Below, one piece after another: positions 21,660 to 64,000 of a stretch of DNA of 64,000 nucleotides. The stretch spans positions 23,071,637 to 23,135,636 of the forward strand of contig OX243817.1 of NCBI GenBank assembly GCA_945859605.1. The letters are read 5' to 3'. Below the pieces are notes generated by a model. That model was given only the letters and a program-made list of their open reading frames with translations. It was not told the origin of the DNA and did not search any database. Both the position numbers and the translations under genes were made by a program. How positions within the stretch are numbered: the first letter of the stretch is position 1; the number at the start of each line of letters is the position of its first letter. The stretch comes from Lumbricus rubellus (Eukaryota; Annelida; Clitellata; Crassiclitellata; Lumbricidae).

Positions 21660-23937
21660 TCACTGCCTCAGACTATAAATTCATTATGAACATCGTCTGC
21701 ATCATAATTTAATGTTATTTCTATCAGACTACAATGTGTTTGTCTTGTTTTTCTCATAAGAATTGAGTCAATATAAAATCTTCTCATTTTTAAATCATTG
21801 AATTATTGTAGGTGTCTTTGAGTCTTTATTTCAATAGGCCTACACAGATTTTAATCTCACTGTTTTGTGGACACATTTAGCCTACTCATGGTCAATTCAT
21901 TAATTTCCCATTCATGAGCATTTCATGCTTTCTCTGAATGCCAGTGTTCTTTTGTTTACAAAACAAAGCAATAAAAGTTTCCCACACCACCTCATATAAA
22001 CCTAAATGCAACATATTGGAACAACAATGCATCTTCTCAATATCCCAAACAACAATGTGCTAGCATATGCTGAAAATGTAGTTGTTTGTCATTACAGGTT
22101 TGGCTAATCGTTGGACTAGGTAACATTTCGCTGCACATTGTAGATTACGACATTGTACGTGGCACTCTATAAACATTGTATACAGCTCACTCAATAAAAG
22201 CTGCTTTCAACAGGCAATGCTGTTCCCTCCCTATTCAGTGTTGGTACCAGCTATACAATTTTATGTCAGGGTCATAAAAGTTATTCAGCAGGTTGCGAAA
22301 ATTAAGCGAAAAGGCATCAAAAATTCAAAAGATTTCTTTCAATGCGTACGACAGGTCAAGAGTAAAGTAAGTAGGTCAAATGACCTGCCACGACCCATGG
22401 TGGCGCGACCACCATATTGTATTACACTGTCAGTGGCAAATACATAATGCATTTAATAAATGTGCTACTCACTGACCTGAACCCCAGACTCGGTTACTCA
22501 GCGCTGTTCTGAAGGTGGACACAACCAAAATAACAATATGACCAGACATGAATCCACAGCAGTGCCTGAGTTGCGACATTACTGTGTAACTTCTGATGTC
22601 ACTGGTTTCTGATGTGCTGTAACAGCCAGAAACACTTTGTCCTAAAGCAACATAATACTGGGTGATTAATGTGAAGCAAAGATGATGGTGATGATGACCG
22701 CAGTGGCTGTGGCACTAAGCATTTTCTGTTACCAGGGCAGTCATACGAGTAACCAGTAAAAAGGGCATTTATGCCCCAAGTATATTCTTGACAGAAATTC
22801 AAATTCTGGCAGAGCACCCACCTGGCAAAGGACTTTTGCCAGAACACATACCCTGGCCTGCTCTGCTGTAGCACTGCCACAGGATAATGATGATAATGAT
22901 GCTGCTGTTGATGATGGTCAATTGATGATGATGACGGTGATGATGATAATGATGATGATGATGATGATGATGATAATGATGAGTTCGTTGTCTTATGTCA
23001 CCAGGGAATAATTTGGTTTCCCTATCCTAAAAGACAAAAATGGAAGGGTAATGCAAACATTCTGGCAAGAAGGATGCACTGCACACTGCACAGGCATGGA
23101 TACATGTACCTTAACCCCTTCCCTGGGGAAGCCGTATATATACGTCCAAAACAGGCTTAAAGCATATAACCCCCCCAGGGAAGGGATTAACAACCCTCCC
23201 AGAGGTCGACTCAGCCATCCGTTCTGCAGATGGCATTGGTAGAATGAGCAGTAGGAAGTGATGGCCGCCTTGCATGGCTGCCAAACAGTTACAATTGACT
23301 CCTGTAATATACTTGTGATCATCCATTCATGCTGTAAATTTTAATCATACTGCAGTATGTCAGTTTGAAATCAAACAAACTTCATTAATATTTCGTTTGT
23401 TACATGATCTGAAACTTCATTTTAAGCAAAGTGTCACATTAAAGACACAATCTTCCAGGTCAGAGCATGATAAAATTATGATAAAATTACAGGCAAATAA
23501 TACAGTCAATTAGAAGTCAAGCTTCTTTTAAAGAGACTTTCATTGCAGTACAAAAGCATTTTGTCTAGTATCACATTATTAAATATATGTTACATTTCCA
23601 GTCTCATAGTCCCAAACAGATGCAGTTGTGACCAGTCACTGACCATTAATCTTGACCGATGCAGGGTCAGACTCAATGGCCAATACTGTAAAATCCTGTT
23701 TCACAAAAGACTTTAAATAATTCGATTATGTGCATGTTACTTTGTTTCTCAAAATGAAAGATGTTTTGCCTCAGAAGTCCACAAGTAATTTTACCATAAT
23801 ATTACCTAGCTTAGACCTTAGTCTGTCCATGTTCTGTGCGCACATTGGGCGATACAGGTCCTCCATTCGTCTCTGTCTTGAGCAGCTCCAGCAGCCTCTT
23901 CCCACGTCAGCCCTCCGTCCATAATATTACATGCACT
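21660..23937. other. Unique and low-complexity sequence
   Basis: No exon recognised. Contains (GAT)n-rich sequence near 22905-22980 and one TTAA-bounded hairpin (23111-23190). Short open frames here have no splice or family support. Confidence 0.5.
23111..23190. repeat. TTAA-bounded hairpin element
   Basis: 80 bp beginning TTAACCCCTTCCCTGGGG and ending cccagggaagggATTAA, giving a long imperfect inverted repeat with a central tatatatacg loop. One of a dispersed family (also 25962, 38456, 45743, 50105, 60857). Confidence 0.65.
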
Positions 23938-24160
23938 AAGTTCACTCTCAGAAGGCCACAAGTAATTTTACCATAATATTACGCGCACTAAGTTCACTCT
24001 CAGAAGGCCACAAGTAATTTTACTATAATATTACGTGCACTAAGTTCACTCTCAGACGGCCACAAGTAATTTTACCATAATATTACACACACTAAATTCA
24101 CTCTCAGAAGGCCACAAGTAATTTTACCATAATATTACGTGCACTAAGTTCACTCTTACG
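23938..24160. repeat. 52-bp tandem repeat, about four copies
   Basis: Unit of 52 bp with agttcactctcagaaggcca then caagtaattttaccataata, repeated from about 23938 to 24160. A related half unit occurs at 23770-23812. Confidence 0.85.
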
Positions 24161-24257
24161 TTCTCGTAAATCTTTGAAATACGTATAATGTACCATTATC
24201 AACAAAATAATGTAATCCATCTTCATTCAAAGGCAATTGTTGCCTTTAAATACTCAC

Positions 24258-24450
24258 CAGCAGCTGCAAGCAAACTAATGATCCGAGCACAATCATCAAA
24301 ACCGCGGATAACTGAATCTGTTTCCACTGATATTATTATTGGTCCTAACTTGCCGAGTGACGACAAATCTTGTGTCTTCGACCAATTATTGAATTCCTTG
24401 CTGTACGCAGAACAGGAATCCCTCGTGAAGAGGAAGAACGCTAAATCCAT
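24258..24450 (-). CDS. Candidate first coding exon of an unidentified minus-strand gene
   Basis: ATG at 24450, 64 codons plus one base, then a strong donor (gctgctg|gtgagt). The translation begins MDLAFFLFTRDSCSAYSKEF and includes LSSLGKLGPIIISVETDSVI and FDDCARIISLLAAA: mixed amphipathic sequence, not low complexity and not a signal peptide. A CpG-rich stretch upstream (about 24540-24680, with gcgcgcgg and a gcattgtgggaagt motif) could be its promoter. An in-frame acceptor-like gtgacag just upstream leaves open that it is an internal exon. No family recognised and no following exon found. Confidence 0.4.
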
Positions 24451-24739
24451 TTGCTCAACGTTGCTTCCTTTTGTCTGTCACCGGAACAAATGCTGCTGCT
24501 GCTGTTGCAACGGCTGCTGATGCTGATGCTGCTGGTGTCCTTGTTTCTGGCGGTGCCGTTGACTGCGCGCGGATGCAAGAGAAGCTCTCTTGAGAGTGCA
24601 TGAAGCGGAATCAACGCCATGCATTGTGGGAAGTTAGCAGCCTCCGAACGTAAGAACGAACGAACGAACGAGTGCTGGCGATCCAATGTTCAGCTGAGAA
24701 CACCAAATGCTCTAATCTAGGCGACAGAAGAGGCAATAT

Positions 24740-25756
24740 TGATCGCTCAGCTATAACCACAGTCATCCTCCTCCTTGCCAGTCCGTCTGTCTTTCTTTCA
24801 TGGTGTCTGCTTCCGTCTGTTTGTCTGTCGTCTGTCTATCTGTCCCCTTAATAGCGTGCTCATAAAAGTTAAACCCGAAGGAAGATGAGGTAGTGGTTGC
24901 TATTGCTGCAGGGCTTCATATGCAATACATCTTGAAGAGCAGCATTTGGTTTTAAAATTTCATGAGTAGACGGTGAAACTGACACATTTGCCCCTAAAAG
25001 TGCTGAGTGACCCTGAGCTCTCAGTCTCTGTGTCTGTTTACGTTTATCTCTCACTGCTCACTGTCTGTCTGTCTGTCTGCACATTCTTTACAAGCACATT
25101 ACGTACCAGGTACTACCAAGTATTAAATTTCAAGTATCTAACGATTCCACCCAGTAGACTAACTGACTGCTCCCTGTTGAAAAATAAACGAATAGGCAGA
25201 TAAAGGTCATGTTTTAATATTTTTATTCCAATATTAAATATTTAAAATTGAACCACAGTGATAAGGGCGAAAACAAAATCACAGATAATTATAATTACAA
25301 GGAATGCCATGTATTATTCTGACAGCCGCATTGTCTGCAATTCCTCTGTCTTCTGTCTCTCGTCTCTGACAACCTGACATGGATCACCATTTGATCTCTC
25401 TGGACAACCCATCACACTTGACACAGCAGTCATAAATATTCTTGTGTCCTGTGTTCAGATTTCAAGTGGTGCTTTATAAACATGGAAAATTACAATTTGT
25501 TTGATTCAAATAATTAGCCGCAGCATTAATTCACCTCACAACAAAGGATATTAAACTTATTCTTGTAAAGAATACAAATGATGACAAGAGATGTTCCAAT
25601 TCAGTATTGTTTATGCTTAGCTGTTTAAGCTGCTAATGACAAAATCTTATGCTATTATATAATTAAAACATCTGTAGCAATGATTTTCAATGCTATGTCA
25701 ATGTAGCAGGTCACATAATTATCAAGAGAATCGGGTTTTAGCAGTTTGATACATAC
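24740..25756. other. Sequence without recognised genes
   Basis: Pyrimidine-rich sequence with gtctgtc repeats (24780-24845 and 25060-25080) and AT-rich unique DNA. No exon or element recognised. Confidence 0.45.
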
Positions 25757-25828
25757 TTGGTAGTCAAAGCGAGCCATGCACTGATGATTAGCATTTCCCA
25801 CCTCCCTTAGCCACGCTTGGGACTGGCA
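25757..25828 (-). CDS. Candidate internal exon, unidentified gene
   Basis: 72 bp (24 codons, phase 0 on both sides) between a good acceptor (gtgctctggcag) and a donor (gtatgt) on the minus strand. It reads CQSQAWLREVGNANHQCMAR then FDYQ. It is phase-compatible with the exon candidate at 26147-26310 upstream of it. Function unknown. Confidence 0.4.
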
Positions 25829-25961
25829 CTGCCAGAGCACACAGTCAGTGGTGGAGCTTCCTTGACTGTGTGGCTAGTGGCACATACTGGTACAATCTAA
25901 TGCTGGTAAATCCCGATCTCTTGCATTCTACGGAACTATGTTAGTCTCATATCTGCCTACC

Positions 25962-26037
25962 TTAACCCTTTTCTCCCCCCCAAAGTGTAGTATATGGCAC
26001 ATGGGACATCCTATACCCTCTGCCGGGAAAGAGTTAA
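25962..26037. repeat. TTAA-bounded hairpin element
   Basis: 76 bp from TTAACCCTTTTCTCCC to gccgggaaagagTTAA, with an internal imperfect palindrome (atggcacatgggacatcc). Same family as the hairpin at 23111. Confidence 0.6.
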
Positions 26038-26146
26038 ATCTCGTCCATATTCTACAATGCTATTCGTTCAAATATACTGCTGTTTCTGTATGAGACTGAC
26101 CTCCCCCCATCCATGTTTCAAGAAACCAACATCCCTCCTCCTTTAC

Positions 26147-26310
26147 AGGCCTTGACGAAGCAAGGACACACATCCTAAAGTCTTTAATCAATAATTCAGC
26201 TGCTGTCTCATCCTGTGTAGCACCAACGAGACCAGCATAATCCCTGTCGCCATGATTATAGGAGACGACGAAATATTCGACGTCCAGGGTGGGTTTCAAA
26301 TTCATGAACA
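26147..26310 (-). CDS. Candidate internal exon, unidentified gene
   Basis: 164 bp between an acceptor (tatattgctgtag) and a donor (cct|gtaaag) on the minus strand, entering in phase 1 and leaving in phase 0. The translation has NLKPTLDVEYFVVSYNHGD and GLVGATQDETAAELLIKDF, followed by RMCVLASSRP. It looks like a folded-domain fragment. It joins in phase with 25757-25828. No family recognised; upstream exons and the start were not found. Confidence 0.45.
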
Positions 26311-26317
26311 CTACAGC

Positions 26318-26450
26318 AATATATACAACATATATAATATATTATATAGCATAAATAATATAAATAATATATTTAATATATATATATATATAATATATAA
26401 TATGTATAATATGTATAATATATAAAATATATATAATATATTATATATAT

Positions 26451-26482
<32 letters not shown>
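26318..26482. repeat. AT microsatellite
   Basis: Interrupted (TA)n/(AATAT)n array of about 165 bp, directly upstream (gene sense) of the exon candidate at 26147-26310. Confidence 0.9.
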
Positions 26483-26483
<1 letters not shown>

Positions 26484-27039
26484 ATTATAGGCCAGATCTC
26501 GTTATCTGCTGTGATTTATGCGGCACTCAGTCTTCCGTTCCTTGGAGGACAGGAATAACAATGCCACAGTCTAACAAAATAATGTGAAATATGAAGAATC
26601 CGGTTTAGTTACCGATAATAATATTGATTCCGGTCAATGTATTGTTGAAGGAACTTTCCCAAGGGATACACGAAGATAATATTATCGCCTCCAATGACTC
26701 AGCAATGATTGAACGAATTTTTATAAGCTGTATCAATGCAAAAATGCCTTATAAATGTATGACTGTATGCTTTGTATATATGTTTGTTTGTGTGTGAGTG
26801 TGTGTGCACACGCGCATTGGTGTGTGCGCTTGCGTGTGTGTGTGCTTGCATGCTTGTGTGTGTGTGTGTGTGTGCGTGTGTAGGTGTGTGTGTAGATGTG
26901 TGCGTGTATGTACTTGTTTATGTATGACCGTATGCTTTTTATCACAGAATAAAGAAAGCGTAGCTGTGCTTTTTATGCTTCATCTATGCATAGAAATTAT
27001 ATATGCATAAGTATTTTTGATGTTTATCGTTGTGTCCAT

Positions 27040-27185
27040 GCCTCTGTTGACTCTCAGCTGTGGAATGACCTCGCTGCTATAACTCATGCTGCTGAGATCT
27101 TGTCTAGAGCACTTCTGTTTCCACCCCTCCCTTTAAGATTCTTTCTCGAGGGGTTCTTCACACTGGCAGAGCTCTGATTAGGTTG
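27040..27185 (+). mobile_element. LINE 3'-end fragment
   Basis: Reads in part as SQLWNDLAAITHAAEILSRA followed by RFFLEGFFTLAEL and a stop. This is the same kind of C-terminal motif (LWN-L-P, then a final F-L) as the LINE copies at 30190, 46365 and 48040. It is short and diverged. Confidence 0.45.
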
Positions 27186-27970
27186 TACTGTGAGAGGCAC
27201 TTTATAGGTCCATAAATAGAATAGAAAAATATGTATATAATACATATACACGGTAACATGGGTATATTAAACCTTCGTAGTCATGCAGTGTTGAACTAGT
27301 GACTACTTTTCACATCTTCTCCTAGTCATGTTGGTCCATAACTTTGCATGATTGGACAATTATAGGCTACAGTTTCAAAAACAGTTCACATTCACAAAAA
27401 TGTGTCTTTTTGCAGCAAGCCATTCTTTCTGAAAACAATATGCAAAATCAAACCTAGATCCATTTTTAACCTAACAAACATAGATCAATTAATATTAATT
27501 CAAGCAAAATATTTATTTATTTTGCATAATTTTTATAATAAATTATAAACTGAACTTATACATAAAACCTTGTAAAATTAGTTATATGTAACATGCTGCA
27601 TTCTGCCAGCCTGAAGTGTTGATTAAACGAAAATTGATTGATTGATTGATTGATTGATCATTTTTCATCTTACTATTTGGTAGGCTTCTGTAGGCCTATA
27701 TCAATCAAGGAACGCCGACACTCATTCGATCTGTAGTCCATGCTTTGGATTGAACACTAAAAATAATAATAATCAACCTATCTATCAATTCAAAGACCCA
27801 ATGACTCGCTTTTTCACAAAAAGGTCACACTCACTTGTAGCTGTTTCACGACGCTGTCACAATGTGTCATAAGTTCATAACAAAGATGATTATTGTGACT
27901 ATTGTCACCTCCTCATTTATGCAGGCTTGTATGGTAGCCATGCCAGGGTTTTTGCCGCGTATGTCCTACT

Positions 27971-28179
27971 CAGTGTTGCCACTGAGGTTTCAAAAAAAAA
28001 CATAGATTTCCTAAAAAAAAAACACAGAAAAACACAGACGTCGCCCGGCCGAAAAGTAAAGAAAATTTTTTTATATTTTCGCCGGCAAAAAAATTGATGA
28101 CCTTTTTTTTTTTTTTTTTTAGTCATCCGGTCCGAAAAGTCAAAAAAATTTCTATTTTCGCCGACAAAAAAGTTGATGA

Positions 28180-28210
<31 letters not shown>

Positions 28211-28460
28211 GTCATCCGGTCCGAAAAGTCAAAAAAAACCCCCAGAAACCCAGACGAAAACCGAAAAAAAAACACAGATTTTTCCAAAAAAAACCAGAAA
28301 CCCAGACGAAAACGGGAAAAAACACAGATTTTCCCAAAAAAACACAGAAATCCAGACGAAAACGGAAAAAAACACAGATTTTCCCAAAAAAAACCCAGAA
28401 ACACAGACGAAAGCAAAAAAACTTAGATCTATGTGGAAAAACACAGCTGTGGCATCACTG
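27971..28460. mobile_element. hAT-like MITE, 8-bp target duplication
   Basis: Starts CAGTGTTGCCAC and its other end reads, reversed, CAGTGATGCCAC. Flanked by GTCCTACT at 27963-27970 and 28461-28468. Length 490 bp. The interior has two (A)n-rich copies of a gtcatccggtccgaaaagtc unit with long T runs and repeated cccagacgaaaac pieces. No protein is encoded. Confidence 0.85.
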
Positions 28461-28540
28461 GTCCTACTGCTCATTTTCACTAGCGCCACCTAGTGAACGA
28501 CAGACATCAGACTTTCGGGACAGTAGCTGATGAACCGATC

Positions 28541-28737
28541 CAGGGCTTTTTTAGCGTGCAGTTGTACACAAAATGTGCAGTTCTAAATGAATTTGTGCAG
28601 TTGTAGAAGCACTTCTGCACAGTTAAAACTAGCAAAAAGGTCATTGTCCTCGGATTGGAAATAATTTACCATGGAAGATGGGGAAGGAAAGAAAATAAGG
28701 AGTTGTGCAGTTCTAACAATTCCTTAAAACAGCCCTG
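28541..28737. mobile_element. Short MITE-like element, copy A
   Basis: 197 bp with CAGGGCTTTTTTA at the left and ttaaaaCAGCCCTG at the right. Nearly identical to 34337-34529. Its central text (gtgcagttgtacacaaaatg) recurs in both copies. No convincing target duplication. Confidence 0.65.
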
Positions 28738-29491
28738 ATTAATTTTGTTTATATTTCAAGTCCGCACAAATGCCCGGGCTAGCTGAAGGCACGGCGCCCA
28801 ATTTTTTGGGATTTTCATAGGCCCATAATTTTTTATGGGCCTAATTAAAAATTGGGCTATATTACAACCAATGACCTCGATGCAAAAAGTTCTCCATGGA
28901 ATAATTTCGTTCTCCATTCTACTGTCAAATAGGCCTATAGGCTAGCCTACACCTATCCGCTCTATGAGTTTCGAAAACATTAATTTGACTAACTGGGCTA
29001 ACTGGCCTCCTCAATTGCTTAGGGTCTACGAAAGTAGGCCTAATGCCCTTCTCGATCGGCTTAGAATTGTTCTGTGGGCCTATGTCTCATTTACAATTCC
29101 GCTATTGTGTTAGAAGCAGGCCTAGATCACTATTCTCTGAGTCATGGACGTATTAGTGGGGTCCTGTTACGAATTATGAATAGGCCTAGTCATAATATTA
29201 TACGAAGCCAGGAAGTTTTATTGTAGCAGATTCGTTGACTTGGCGATCATCGCTAGTCATAGGAGTCATATGAATGTGCAATGAATGCAATTTGCAAACG
29301 GCTAACGTTATTATCAGCCTAGTTAGCCTACATTCCAAGGACTCTTTACCTACAATGACCACTGTGACAAACAAGCAGCGCGATGGAGGCATCACGATCT
29401 TGATTATTAATCGTAATAATTATGTAAATAAACTTATTAGATATTACCCATACGACCACGCGGCGGAGAAATACTTCCGGCGACCAAGACT
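28738..29491. promoter_or_regulatory. Upstream and 5' UTR region of the MAP4K gene
   Basis: Non-repetitive sequence with several aggcctA motifs. It becomes CpG-containing near 29450-29490 (cacgcggcggag, ttccggcgacc) immediately before the ATG at 29492. A promoter and 5' UTR are expected here; no TATA box stands out. Confidence 0.4.
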
Positions 29492-61102
<31,611 letters not shown>

Positions 61103-64000
61103 CGATCGTCACAGCAACGCCATCTACCGAACGTGTTCGCGTGACGCTCCCGATGCAATATTTCAGTTTTCGGTTTAGAAACGATTTCTGCTCAGAAGAA
61201 GGAGCTCGTTTGGCTTGGAACAATAATCAAGAGCTGCTTGCGATCCCGCGTTGGTCGGATTTTCTTTTGCAAATGACCGACCGGAAAAGGGAAAACGGAA
61301 AAAGGAAGAAACGTGGGATGAAGCGTGCATTCCAGCAGTTGACATGAATTCGTTCCTTTGTCTCTTAACAGTTGGCATTGTTTTTCTCACGATGTAATTA
61401 CATCTTTCTGATTCGCGTCTCATGCTAGACTGAGGACTCGAGTCAGAATATTATCCTTGTGAATGTTGCTATATATTCCTATCTGCTTATTTCCTATGTT
61501 GGTGGAGATGTGGTCTTGAGTGTATACCGTTGCTGTACATCTTTTTGCAGGGTTTCCAAATAACTATCCATCTTTGAAACCGGTTTTCGTTGCTGTTATC
61601 TTAAACTAAGCAAGTTGTTAATAATACATTAGATACATATTATGCATTTGTAAAAAGTTTGCTTGCGGTGAAAGTGAATTTGAATGAAATGTGAAGTTTT
61701 TTAATGAATTTATTGTATGTAATTTAATGATGAAACAGAGAAAGGTTGTTTGTCAGTATGTGCTAGTCTTTGAAAGTGACTTGGATGTTGTTTCTTTGTG
61801 TGAAATTGGGAAGATCTTGTAAAGACCTGTTTCTCCACAATATGCTGAACTTTCTACTGAATTCCAGTTTCATATTTCAGTCAAAAGGATGCAATTTAAG
61901 TACACATAGTAGGAATTTCGACCGGGAGCGAAGTCTTGTAATTTATTTTCACAGTGTTTCTTGCTGTGTGTGTCCAACATGATCATGAAGATGCATTAAA
62001 CGATGTGGTTGTAATCAATACAGTTCTCCAATCAAGGCATTTCTAATTATGAATGGAATTTTTATTGAGAAAAGATTGTTTGCAAGTTTATTTATCATGA
62101 AACAGTTTAATGATCTACTTATAAAATTCAGTGTGTTTATGATATATGTTTTTATATTGAAGATTAAAAGACGTGACAATGTGTAAATTCAAAAGATAAA
62201 GTAGATATGCAATCTTGTTTAAATAAATGCTGCTAAAGTCGGCTCTAGGCATATGCAATCACAGCTGCGAGATTGATGTGGGAAGAAAAGCCTAGTTACT
62301 GGTACTTTGGTCAAGTTTTGTAATTATTTTACCAAGATTTTTAAGGTTGTGCAAAACTTGTGAATTTTGAGGGAGCAATGAGGTATCAAATAATAAGTTT
62401 CTTCTAGCATCTGCTCAGACTGTAGCTATTCTAGTCATAATGTACAGGTTGCACCAATCTACAAACCACAGTCTAAAGATTTTGTCAGCAATTGTGAAGT
62501 TCTACAGAAGACTTGTGTGAATGCTGATCTTGTGTATTACATGTAACCGTAGCCAGCATAAAACAAATCAAGTTGGTTCACTTAATCTTAAACCATCAGT
62601 TGATAAACTCTGATAAACACTTCAACTCTGTCAGTAGATGTGAAAGTTGTTGCTATTTAATCTGATCTGTGGTGTATTACAGCTTACCTGCTTCATATTA
62701 CCGTAGTAGTGTTTTGCATTTTATTCTAATAAACTTAAGTGCTTCTTTATGAAAAACTTGCGATGTAATGTTTAGACAAATGCTTTCATGTAAACATTCC
62801 CAAAATTGAGCTTTGAAGTTTTTAGGCATTTTTTTAGTTATTCGCAATTTTTTGTTTAAGAGGCGTTATTTGCCATTGTTAGAATGATGAGTGGTGATTT
62901 TGCTTTGTTTTTTAGTTTGTATTTTTAACTTGGCTATCTTATATTGGGTCATTTGCCTGTAGTTTATCAATAGAACCCATTGGCAAAACCTCTGGGCTAG
63001 CCACAAGGGATCTCGTTATTATATTATTTAACCAATATGTACAGGTACTGTAATTATGTACTTGTAAAATTTGTGTGCATTGGTATGGTACATGCAGAGA
63101 GATGATGATGGTTTGGCCATTTTTTATGTTAAATTATTGACATGTTAGTTTATTTGCATCCCAGTTTCGTTGTGTGTTTTCAATTTGAAATTTCAACAGA
63201 TGTTTGACTTAATATTTTTTCTGAAAAGTATGAGAGTAGTGAAAGAGAAATTGGAAAGATGCTTCTATATTTCAATTTATGTTAATCACAATGAGGTCAT
63301 TGCAGCTGACTTTACAGTTGCTTTACAAAACACTGCAGAGGAGTGTTTGTCATGTGGAATATTTTGCCAGTGCATAACCGGGCATTTTCAAGTACATTTC
63401 AAGAATTCTGCTACTGTAAAGTAAACTGACATGCTAAACTTCTGCTGTCAGCGACATGTGGAACATGTCTTTTGTAAATGAACTCTTGCTACCAGTTGGA
63501 TTGTAAAGGTGCCAATGCTTCCGCTTTATTGTGATATCAACGATATAATAGAACAATAGAATTGAATGGTCAATAGAATTTATCTGCTACTCAATAACTA
63601 ACATGTCCAGTTTGACAGCATTGCTTGGAATGTTGCTAAGTTTAGTGTATAACCAAACTCTGTGATATGCCAGCTATTCCATTAAATCCATAATTAAAAT
63701 ACCCGGTACATTTGCTTCCTAAAAGAATTGTGTTGTAGAGCCATGATGCATCAATGCTTTTGGTTGTGGGGTTGTTTTGTGTCCACTTTAAGATCTCATT
63801 TCCTGAAGTAGTGATTCAAATCAGAACTTAAAAGTGTCGGATAAAGCAAATAGTTTCTTCGTGGATTAATTTTCCTGTCTTCATGATGACAACTTTCCAT
63901 GCCTAAATTTGTGTCGTTTGAGCAAAGTGCTAATTGGTTTCATCTGTACTTCAGTTAGGCTAATTTTACATGGGGACAATTCTGAAAATGGTTTGTGGAT
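61103..64000 (+). other. 3' UTR and downstream sequence of the MAP4K gene
   Basis: Follows the TGA at 61100-61102. AT-rich, essentially repeat-free and without exon-like frames; a long 3' UTR is usual in this family. AATAAA signals occur at 62222-62227 and 62728-62733 and are candidate poly(A) sites. An overlapping out-of-frame open stretch to 61347 is not coding in this model. Confidence 0.5.

Noticed and set aside
22905..22980. Possible CRISPR-like or other spaced array
   Set aside because: It is a plain (GAT)n microsatellite; the genome is eukaryotic and no regular repeat-spacer array occurs anywhere in the window.

Overview
This is animal nuclear DNA. Genes are split by GT-AG introns, and most of the sequence is introns and young repeats. 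The proteins (axonemal DRC5 and ODAD3, a TNIK/MINK/MAP4K4-type kinase, a CUB-domain membrane protein) show a ciliated bilaterian. The mix of tRNA-derived SINEs, CR1/L2-like LINE 3' ends and many AT-biased introns suggests a marine invertebrate, perhaps an echinoderm or another invertebrate deuterostome. The sequence alone does not settle the species. All exon models were read by eye from protein similarity recalled from known families, splice consensus and phase agreement. No alignment was run.

Layout. (1) Positions 36-5346 hold two cilium genes head to head: the 5' end of ODAD3/CCDC151 on the minus strand and complete DRC5/TCTE1 on the plus strand. Between them lie two near-consensus RFX X-boxes. 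(2) 5449-6747 is a 45-bp minisatellite just past the DRC5 stop. (3) 8983-12297 (minus) is the 3' part of a single-pass membrane protein with an extracellular CUB domain and a cytoplasmic tail. (4) 12300-24200 is repeat-rich: a polypyrimidine tract, a 28-bp minisatellite split by a LINE fragment that is itself split by a hAT-like element, and a three-layer nested insertion (17658-21603) whose outer layer is a G/C-run foldback element. (5) 24258-26310 (minus) has three isolated exon candidates I cannot name. (6) 29492-61102 (plus) is one complete MAP4K gene of the misshapen/TNIK type: 26 coding exons and 1076 codons, encoding a kinase domain, an unusually short low-complexity linker and a CNH domain. 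Its introns carry three CR1/L2-like LINE 3' ends, five SINEs, foldback and hAT-like elements, TTAA-bounded hairpins and several minisatellites. (7) 61103-64000 is 3' UTR and downstream sequence.

The two cilium genes are probably co-regulated through their shared X-box region: DRC5 acts in the nexin-dynein regulatory complex and ODAD3 in outer dynein arm docking. The kinase gene is functionally separate (JNK, Wnt and cytoskeletal signalling in this family). The most unusual observations are tandem repeats overlapping splice sites of the kinase gene, a foldback family with apparent 9-bp target duplications, and a scattered family of 70-85 bp TTAA-bounded hairpins.
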